Notes under the pieces: model-generated
The model's input: the letters and a program-made list of their open reading frames with translations, nothing else
Databases searched by the model: none
What the model was told of the DNA's origin: nothing
Position numbers and translations under genes: made by a program
Part shown: positions 1 through 4,253 of the stretch, in pieces
Layout of the letters: each line of letters opens with the position of its first letter
How positions within the stretch are numbered: position 1 is the first letter of the stretch
Source of the DNA: Actinomycetes bacterium
Lineage (GTDB): Bacteria; Actinomycetota; Aquicultoria; CAJVYJ01; JAUVQD01
Reading direction: 5' to 3'
Length of the DNA stretch: 5,178 nt
NCBI GenBank assembly: GCA_030598355.1
Contig: JAUVQD010000118.1
Span: forward strand, 1 to 5,178

Positions 1-771
1 ATGGAATCACTGGGGCTGCCCCCAGTCATAGCGGATCTCGCTATGCGCCCGCGCGGTCTTATTCTAGTCACTAGTCCGGCCGGCGGCGGGAAGTCGACCA
101 CACAGGCTGCGATTATCGATCATCGAAATACTCACGACGAGTGCCATATCATGACAGTTGAAGAGCCGATAGAGTTCATTCATGCGGACAAAAAAGGAAT
201 GGTCAATCAACGCCAGGTTGGCCGAGACACAAAGTCTTTCGCCAACGCTCTAAAATATGTGCTTCGGCAAGATCCTGACGTTATCTTAGTTGGGGATATG
301 AGAGATATTGAAACAATATCGATGGCCATAACTGCGGCCGAAACCGGTCATCTTTCCATTGGCACGCTGCACACAAGCAACGCGGGGCAGAGTATTGACA
401 GAATTATAAATGTTTTCCCGAGCCACCAACAACAACAGATTCGAATGACGATGTCCACAAACTTGCTCGCTGTTATTTCACAGGTATTAGTTCAGAAAAG
501 TGACGGACAGGGCCAAGTCGCTTGTTTTGAAATACTGGTGGCGACACCGGCTGTTCGTAACGTGATAAGGGAAGGCAAAACTCACCAGATTCCACAGCTG
601 TTAGCGATGGGTACAGGCGACAGGATGGTCAGCATGGAAAATTCTTTTGTGGAACTAGTCAAGAATGGCACAATAACGCCTGATGAGGCGCTTTCTAAAT
701 CTTCACGCCCGGATGAACTTGCCAATCTACTTGGATCCAATGTGAAATCTCCGGATATCTCTGGTTTTTAA
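1..771 (+). CDS. pilT: PilT-like type IV pilus retraction ATPase, 5' part missing
   Basis: This is the secretion-ATPase core of a PilT family protein, the cytoplasmic hexameric motor that depolymerises type IV pili for twitching motility. Visible motifs are: Walker A SPAGGGKST (residues 25-33 of the fragment), Asp box TVEEPIEF (52-59), Walker B region DPDVILVGDMRD (91-102), His box with GTLHTSNA (121-128) and the PilT-specific AIRNLIRE-like motif AVRNVIRE (184-191). That last motif separates PilT from PilB-type extension ATPases. Full PilT proteins are about 340-370 residues; this reading starts at the sequence corresponding to roughly residue 100, so the N-terminal PAS-like domain is absent. 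The ATG at position 1 is most likely an internal Met, with the gene continuing off the left edge; true N-terminal truncation cannot be excluded because no ribosome site is visible. Two acidic motif residues differ from usual PilT: IEDP reads VEEP, and GEMRD reads GDMRD. It may therefore be a PilT paralogue rather than the main retraction motor. Confidence 0.93.
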   Translation: MESLGLPPVIADLAMRPRGLILVTSPAGGGKSTTQAAIIDHRNTHDECHIMTVEEPIEFIHADKKGMVNQRQVGRDTKSFANALKYVLRQDPDVILVGDMRDIETISMAITAAETGHLSIGTLHTSNAGQSIDRIINVFPSHQQQQIRMTMSTNLLAVISQVLVQKSDGQGQVACFEILVATPAVRNVIREGKTHQIPQLLAMGTGDRMVSMENSFVELVKNGTITPDEALSKSSRPDELANLLGSNVKSPDISGF

Positions 772-797
772 CTTCTGCCTAGGCCATCTGCTATAAT
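768..797 (+). promoter_or_regulatory. Extended -10 sigma70-type promoter for the FxLYD-like gene
   Basis: A perfect TATAAT (792-797) is preceded by TGC (789-791), giving an extended -10 element. A TTAACT at 768-773, which matches 4 of 6 bases of TTGACA, lies 18 bp upstream and overlaps the stop codon of the pilT-like gene. The predicted transcript would start near 804 and leave a leader of about 50 nt before the ATG at 853. The site implies the downstream gene can be expressed independently of pilT. Read by eye, with no experimental support. Confidence 0.6.
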
Positions 798-852
798 TGA
801 CTGCGATTAGTGACCAGTTGGGAAGTGGGTCTTTTAGAAGCGGACGGCGAAA

Positions 853-1344
853 ATGAATAGACGCGTTGCGGTTGAAGTAGTGATCGTTCTTCTTCTCATA
901 TTGGTGTTGGTTTTTACGGCGCTTTCCCGGCCTCAAAAACGAACTAGAATAGACGGAGATGCCCCGAAAACTTCGGGAGTGCCGACCGATGATTTATCGG
1001 TGCCGCTTGACGCTACTATTCGTGAAGAACCTATTGACCCTGCTGATAGCCCACCGGAAGAGAATAAAGCAATAGCGGAAGTCGTTACTCATTCCGGAAT
1101 GGTCAACAAAGACACTTATGAGGTTTTTGGAGTAGTTGAAAATGTGGGAGAGATTACTGCTAGACAGGTTACCGCTGTAGTGACATTTAAGAGTATAAAG
1201 TGGAAACTTCTTGGCAAAAAACAGACTCTCGTTGACAGGTCGACGCTAGGACCTGGAGAGCAAAGTAAATTCAGAGTTATTCTAAGAACCGATAACGCTA
1301 GAGATGTTGCTAGCTATGTTCTATTATTTACGGTCGCCAGATAA
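853..1344 (+). CDS. Single-pass membrane protein with FxLYD-like domain
   Basis: The protein has 163 residues. Residues 2-4 (NRR) are followed by a strongly hydrophobic segment at about 5-24 (VVIVLLLILVLVF core), which fits an N-terminal signal anchor with the rest outside the cytoplasm. Residues 25-73 form a Pro/Asp/Glu-rich linker, probably disordered. Residues 74-163 resemble the FxLYD or DUF3426-like beta-sandwich: YEVFGVVENVG (89-99), then ITARQVTAVVTF (101-112), and LGPGEQSKFRV (132-142). This matches the family pattern of 'G.v.N.g......v.v.v.f ... l.pG....F.v'. Such domains occur on envelope proteins of many bacteria and have no assigned enzymatic role. No lipobox cysteine is seen. The Shine-Dalgarno is weak (GGACGG at 842-847). 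It lies between pilT and a tRNA, with its own promoter, so a link to pili is only a guess. Confidence 0.82.
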   Translation: MNRRVAVEVVIVLLLILVLVFTALSRPQKRTRIDGDAPKTSGVPTDDLSVPLDATIREEPIDPADSPPEENKAIAEVVTHSGMVNKDTYEVFGVVENVGEITARQVTAVVTFKSIKWKLLGKKQTLVDRSTLGPGEQSKFRVILRTDNARDVASYVLLFTVAR

Positions 1345-1347
1345 ATT

Positions 1348-1376
1348 TTGCCGACGGCTCTTGAGTAGGTTACAAT
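1348..1376 (+). promoter_or_regulatory. Promoter for tRNA-Pro
   Basis: TTGCCG at 1348-1353 (4 of 6 to TTGACA), a 17-bp spacer and TACAAT at 1371-1376 (5 of 6 to TATAAT) form a plausible sigma70-type promoter starting just after the stop codon of the preceding gene. Transcription would begin near 1383, about 20 nt before the tRNA, a normal leader length for RNase P processing. A second -10-like box, TATAGT at 1394-1399, would start transcription inside the mature tRNA and is therefore less likely. Confidence 0.5.
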
Positions 1377-1402
1377 TCATCTGATTTTGTCTCTATAGTT
1401 TG

Positions 1403-1476
1403 CGGGATGTGGCTCAGCTTGGTAGAGCGCAGCGTTCGGGACGCTGAGGCCGCCGGTTCAAATCCGGCCATCCCGA
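1403..1476 (+). tRNA. tRNA-Pro (anticodon CGG)
   Basis: A complete 74-nt cloverleaf can be folded by hand. The acceptor stem CGGGATG (1403-1409) pairs perfectly with CATCCCG (1469-1475), with discriminator A at 1476. The D stem is GCTC (1412-1415) with GAGC (1425-1428), and the D loop contains GG. The anticodon stem is CAGCG (1430-1434) with CGCTG (1442-1446), and the loop TTCGGGA gives anticodon CGG at 1437-1439. The T stem is GCCGG (1452-1456) with CCGGC (1464-1468), with loop TTCAAAT. A C1-G72 first pair with anticodon NGG is typical of bacterial tRNA-Pro. The 3' CCA is not encoded (the next bases are CAG), so it must be added after transcription. It reads CCG codons. Confidence 0.97.
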
Positions 1477-1479
1477 CAG

Positions 1480-1507
1480 AAAACCGCGCTGCTTATGGCG
1501 CGGTTTT
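1480..1507 (+). terminator. Rho-independent terminator after tRNA-Pro
   Basis: AAAACCGCGC (1480-1489) is the exact reverse complement of GCGCGGTTTT (1498-1507), giving a perfect 10-bp stem around an 8-nt loop. The GC-rich core ends in four T residues. It begins 3 nt after the tRNA discriminator base, so it probably ends the tRNA transcript and supplies the 3' trailer for processing. It is symmetric (A4/T4) and could act in both directions. Confidence 0.85.
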
Positions 1508-1556
1508 GATCTAATGTAAATGAATGTACCTGGCAAACTGCTTCTGGGATGAATAC

Positions 1557-2639
1557 GTGCTGAAAACGGAAATTTTTGAGGGCCATAATGTCTTCAGTGA
1601 ACTAGAGGGTAATTGGCGTCGACTGGAGGCAGAGTGTGAAGCGACCGTCTTTCAGTCGTGGGACTGGTGCGATACGTGGTTAAGTCACTACGGCCGGGCC
1701 CTGGAGCCATTTATTGTTTCTGTCTCAAAAGAACAGGAAATCTGCGGCCTCGCGCCACTTGTGAAAAGCAGATCCTGGATGGGCATACCTATTCGCCGTC
1801 TGATATCAATTGGGAGCGGGCCAAGCGATTATGGTGGTTTTCTGACTAATCGTGCCGATGAAGGCTTAGTACGCGCTTTGATATTGGCTGCCACCGATAC
1901 CGATTTTGATCTCATCGATCTTCATCAAGTGGACGAGTCGACGGCTTCGGTGATTAAAGAAGCATTAGGCAAAAGACTGAAGATCTCAGTCTTCGAACAA
2001 GAACCAACCTTTGCAGTGCCAATGCCGGAATCAATTGACGAGTATTTACCTCAGCTGAGCAAAAAATTTCGCAAGAATGTCATCTATGCTGACAGAAGAT
2101 TGCGTCGTGATTTCCAGTATGAGGAGAGATTCTATGAAAATGAGTCTGAAATTCAGGAGGGCATGGCGTTCTTTTTTGATCTACACCAACAGAGATGGCG
2201 AAAGAAGCGCTTGCCGGGTCTCTTTTTCGGTCAGAAGAACCGCAAATTTCATCTTGATCTCGCGAACAAATTGGCTTCAAGCGGGACGTTGGTATTGAGC
2301 CTCTCATTCATTGACAATCAGCCGGCCGCCGCTGTCTACGGTTTTAAGTACGGTCAAAGCTACAGCTACTATTTAGGAGGCTTTGATCCCGCTTTGTCAA
2401 AATATAGTGTATCCTCAGTCCTCATCTTTAATCTGATGAAGAAAGCGTTATCCGAAAACGCTGGTGTTTTTGACTTTCTTCGCGGGCGGGAGAAGTACAA
2501 ATTGCGCTGGCGTGCTCAAGAAAAGCCTCTCTATCGGGTTGTAGTCAATAAATCAAATTGGCGCGGTTCTATGGGTGCGAAATTGGCGCGAAAACAGAAT
2601 GACTTTGTGCAGAAGGCACGAGATCGTTTACACAGTTAA
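1557..2639 (+). CDS. CelD/BcsL-family GNAT acetyltransferase
   Basis: Residue numbers here count from ATG 1524. The protein has the two-lobed architecture of CelD/BcsL-type (GNAT-like) acetyltransferases, associated with cellulose or exopolysaccharide synthesis and envelope modification. N-terminal family features are VFQSWDWCDTWL (about 42-53), GLAPLV and a GSGPSDYGGFL segment. The C-terminal GNAT lobe contains AAVYGFKYG, YYLGGFDPALSKYSVSS and the hallmark DFLRGREKYKLRW (317-329). The substrate cannot be told from sequence; it is probably cytoplasmic, with no signal peptide or membrane segment. The start is uncertain. ATG 1524 would give 371 residues but has no Shine-Dalgarno and lies 16 nt after the terminator stem. 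GTG 1557 (360 residues) has GGGA at 1546-1549 with 7-nt spacing and begins where family members usually do, so I prefer it. No clear promoter lies between terminator and start, so expression may rely on terminator read-through. It converges with the GGDEF gene across 21 bp that hold no obvious terminator. Confidence 0.87.
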   Translation: MLKTEIFEGHNVFSELEGNWRRLEAECEATVFQSWDWCDTWLSHYGRALEPFIVSVSKEQEICGLAPLVKSRSWMGIPIRRLISIGSGPSDYGGFLTNRADEGLVRALILAATDTDFDLIDLHQVDESTASVIKEALGKRLKISVFEQEPTFAVPMPESIDEYLPQLSKKFRKNVIYADRRLRRDFQYEERFYENESEIQEGMAFFFDLHQQRWRKKRLPGLFFGQKNRKFHLDLANKLASSGTLVLSLSFIDNQPAAAVYGFKYGQSYSYYLGGFDPALSKYSVSSVLIFNLMKKALSENAGVFDFLRGREKYKLRWRAQEKPLYRVVVNKSNWRGSMGAKLARKQNDFVQKARDRLHS

Positions 2640-2660
2640 TTTTAGTGAAACAGTGGTTAT

Positions 2661-3623
2661 TTAAGAAGCGGCGTGCGCGGCGTCTCCGCCGTCTTCTTCA
2701 GCGCAATTCAGGGCCAACCCGGCCTGCTCAACGAGGCTTGTATTATCACTAGCGTGGTCGGGAAATGACGCCAACCCAAGACTTATCGTTATTCGATTAT
2801 CATCCCGTCTTACCTTGCGCACAGCGCGCCTGATTCGGTCGGCGCCTCGTTTCGCGCCAACGATATTTGTATGCGGCATGATAATCGCGAATTCATCACC
2901 GCTGAGCCGGGCCGAATAATCAGAAGCCCGAACGACGTTCGCTATTTCTCGCGCGACCTCTCTTAATAGTTGATTGCCTTCCAGCCGTCCTTCCTCAATG
3001 TTAAAACGCTTGAAGTTATCAATATCCGTATAGACCAGGGTTAGTGGGAGTCGATATCGTTTTGCGCGTATGATTTCTCGATCAAGGGTTCTGTGGAAAG
3101 CTTTCATATGCAAAAAGCCTGTTAGTTTGTCTCTCTGGGCTAATTCGAGCATTTCTGCGCTTGAGCGGTTGTGATAGGACTCCACCGCGATCACAATAAT
3201 ACGATCAAGAGCAATATTTAGACGTCTTTCCAGCTCAAATAGGCTACGGTCATTCGAAGGAACAAATCTTTCACAAAAGAGCCAGAGTTTTTCGCGGAGC
3301 AAGCTGAAGTCGTTCAAGACTTTTTCCATAGAAAAACCAGCTTCATGCTGGTAATCTCCATATTGTTTTGCGGTCTCAAATAAGCGCCCGCCCGCCTCCA
3401 AATCCATCAGGAACATGGGATCCTCTATAACTTTAGTTAAACCACCAATCAATGTTGGCAGATTATCTAATATCTGATGGCGATAGTCGTCGAGGCCTTT
3501 TTGCTCTCGTGATTGTTGAGTTTGGGTCTCCTCGAGCCAGTTTGAAAAGATATCCCAGGTACAAGCTCGCAGTTGTTTGGAAACCTCGCTAAATGTGTCT
3601 AGTTGATCTGCATGGACTTTCAT
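2661..3623 (-). CDS. RsbRD_N-like/GGDEF protein (diguanylate cyclase-like)
   Basis: The protein has 320 residues and no membrane segment, so it is a soluble signalling protein. Residues about 15-150 are helical and resemble the RsbRD_N sensor domain (WLEE; ILDNLPTLIGGL; GFSMEKVLNDFSLLREKLW; a final helix LDRIIVIAVESY). That domain is often fused to kinases or STAS domains. The GGDEF domain starts at DKLTGFLHMKAF (165-176). It keeps the metal-binding TDID (199-202), FK (204-205), signature SGDEF (241-245) and an inhibitory c-di-GMP site RASD (232-235) exactly five residues before it. Several usually conserved positions differ: GHxxGD reads GRLEGN (212-217), and the terminal AKxxGR reads AEEDGG (308-313). 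Compared with PleD, guanine-contacting D344 is N217 and phosphate-contacting K442 and R446 are E309 and G313. Activity may be altered or lost, leaving a possible c-di-GMP receptor. An in-frame stop lies four codons upstream, which supports this ATG, although only a poorly spaced AGGA precedes it. Confidence 0.9.
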   Translation of the reverse strand: MKVHADQLDTFSEVSKQLRACTWDIFSNWLEETQTQQSREQKGLDDYRHQILDNLPTLIGGLTKVIEDPMFLMDLEAGGRLFETAKQYGDYQHEAGFSMEKVLNDFSLLREKLWLFCERFVPSNDRSLFELERRLNIALDRIIVIAVESYHNRSSAEMLELAQRDKLTGFLHMKAFHRTLDREIIRAKRYRLPLTLVYTDIDNFKRFNIEEGRLEGNQLLREVAREIANVVRASDYSARLSGDEFAIIMPHTNIVGAKRGADRIRRAVRKVRRDDNRITISLGLASFPDHASDNTSLVEQAGLALNCAEEDGGDAAHAAS

Positions 3624-3672
3624 ATCCTGATGTTACCCATTTTAGACAATCAAAAAACCAAAAGCTGTGTTT

Positions 3673-3687
3673 CTCTGTGGCACAGAG
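3673..3687. promoter_or_regulatory. Perfect 7-1-7 palindrome, candidate operator
   Basis: CTCTGTG (3673-3679), a central G (3680) and CACAGAG (3681-3687) form a perfect inverted repeat with a one-base centre. A one-base loop cannot fold as an RNA hairpin terminator, so a dimeric DNA-binding protein site is the simplest reading. It sits 49 bp upstream of the GGDEF start codon and 33 bp upstream of the sigma28-like promoter box of the small gene, so it could control either divergent gene. The regulator is unknown, and a 14-base palindrome could also arise by chance. Confidence 0.4.
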
Positions 3688-3719
3688 GGCTTGATTGGAA
3701 ACATTTTCTGTTTTTTTGC

Positions 3720-3747
3720 TAAAGCTTCTGTCTTCTTGGCCCGATAT
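3720..3747 (+). promoter_or_regulatory. Sigma28 (FliA/SigD)-like promoter
   Basis: TAAAGCTT (3720-3727) matches 7 of 8 bases of the FliA -35 box TAAAGTTT. CCCGATAT (3740-3747) matches 7 of 8 of the SigD -10 box GCCGATAT and 6 of 8 of the E. coli box GCCGATAA. The distance is 12 bp between the octamers (16 after TAAA), one more than the usual 11 (15). Transcription would start near 3755, placing the Shine-Dalgarno AGGGGA (3769-3774) and GTG start (3786) at normal distances. No convincing sigma70 pair was found here: TATAAA at 3745-3750 has no good -35 partner. Consensus sequences are from memory; the organism's possession of sigma28 is not shown in this window. Confidence 0.5.
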
Positions 3748-3785
3748 AAATATTGATTAGAAAAAGAAAGGGGATAGTTGCTTAA

Positions 3786-4133
3786 GTGAAATATTTAGTC
3801 GTTAATTCAAACAAAAATCAAACTCTTTGTGACACCGAAAAAGAAGCCATCGACTTACTTCAGAGCGAAATTCGTGAAGGAAGCGATGAAGCTGATTTGA
3901 GTGTCTACGTTACCGAGCCAATTAATTTTAGCGTTGAGAGAATTCCTGTTGTCTCATTGCAGGCACAGGCAGTCTCAGTAGATCAGGTACCTCAAGAATC
4001 AGAACAACCAGTACCAGTTGAAGATAGTGTGGAAAAACCGGATCATTCCGCGTCGTTCGCAGATCGCGCAGATGAAAACAGTGTAGATTCGAATCCATTT
4101 TCTAGCGAACAGGTTTTTTCGCTGGATTCCTAA
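3786..4133 (+). CDS. Small acidic protein of unknown function
   Basis: I do not recognise this 115-residue protein. Residues 1-57 look folded: a beta strand MKYLVVNS, a helix around TEKEAIDLLQSEIREG (17-32), a strand LSVYV (38-42) and a strand FSVERIPVVSL (48-58). Residues 59-115 are rich in Gln, Pro, Ser, Glu and Asp, low in complexity and probably disordered; the protein is strongly acidic overall. There is no signal peptide, membrane segment or metal-binding cluster. The start is the GTG at 3786: TAA at 3783-3785 is in frame directly before it, no other in-frame ATG follows, and AGGGGA (3769-3774) lies 11 nt upstream. The gene stands alone between a sigma28-like promoter and a terminator hairpin, so it is monocistronic. 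It is divergent from the GGDEF gene. A small adaptor or regulatory role is possible but unsupported. Confidence 0.72.
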   Translation: MKYLVVNSNKNQTLCDTEKEAIDLLQSEIREGSDEADLSVYVTEPINFSVERIPVVSLQAQAVSVDQVPQESEQPVPVEDSVEKPDHSASFADRADENSVDSNPFSSEQVFSLDS

Positions 4134-4164
4134 ATTGCCCCAAAACCCCTTGGGTTCTTTGCAT

Positions 4165-4193
4165 AGATGCCCCGACTTTTAGTTGGGGCATCT
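4165..4193 (+). terminator. Terminator hairpin after the small acidic protein gene
   Basis: A 13-bp stem pairs AGATGCCCCGACT (4165-4177) with AGTTGGGGCATCT (4181-4193), with one G-T wobble and a TTT loop (4178-4180). It begins 32 nt after the stop codon. The downstream tract TCAATTTTGT is only moderately T-rich, so termination may be partial. A smaller hairpin, AACCC (4144-4148) with GGGTT (4152-4156), precedes it and may add to termination. Confidence 0.72.
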
Positions 4194-4210
4194 TCAATTT
4201 TGTCTATAAT
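4183..4210 (+). promoter_or_regulatory. Promoter for the helicase gene, overlapping the terminator stem
   Basis: A perfect TATAAT lies at 4205-4210. TTGGGG (4183-4188; matches only the TTG of TTGACA) lies 16 bp upstream, within the 3' arm of the preceding terminator hairpin. Transcription would start near 4217, giving a leader of about 37 nt before the Shine-Dalgarno and start of the helicase gene. The -10 is strong and the -35 weak. Confidence 0.55.
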
Positions 4211-4239
4211 AAAAAGATCATACGCAAATCTGTAATCTT

Positions 4240-4247
4240 AAGGGGAG
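4240..4247 (+). promoter_or_regulatory. Ribosome binding site that places the helicase start at ACG
   Basis: AAGGGGAG contains AAGG and GGAG, both complementary to the 16S rRNA 3' end. The GGAG (4244-4247) is 6 nt before the ACG at 4254-4256, ideal spacing for an initiation codon. It directly follows an in-frame TAA (4239-4241). No ATG, GTG or TTG in the helicase frame lies within reach of this site, so it is the main evidence for initiation at ACG. Confidence 0.72.
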
Positions 4248-4253
4248 TTTTTT

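Noticed and set aside
727..936. Minus-strand open frame (69 codons) across the pilT end and the start of the FxLYD-like gene
   Set aside because: It lies opposite two supported genes and a promoter, is basic and low in complexity, and has no recognisable motif.
1394..1399. TATAGT as the tRNA promoter -10
   Set aside because: It would start transcription at about 1406, inside the mature tRNA; TACAAT at 1371-1376 with TTGCCG 17 bp upstream fits better.
1403..1476. tRNA-Pro as an integration site for a mobile element
   Set aside because: No integrase, no repeat of the tRNA 3' end elsewhere in the window and no phage-like genes nearby.
1658..2307. Short open frames at 1658-1849 (+), 2077-2298 (+) and 2080-2307 (-)
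   Set aside because: All are alternate-frame shadows inside the acetyltransferase gene, with no family resemblance or own signals.
2678..2691. Hairpin CGGCG-TCTC-CGCCG near the end of the GGDEF gene as a terminator
   Set aside because: It has only a 5-bp stem inside coding sequence and no T tract follows on the minus strand; GC-rich codons explain it.
3639..3644. Minus-strand TAAAAT as the GGDEF gene -10
   Set aside because: No acceptable -35 lies at the right distance and it would give a leader of only about 9 nt.
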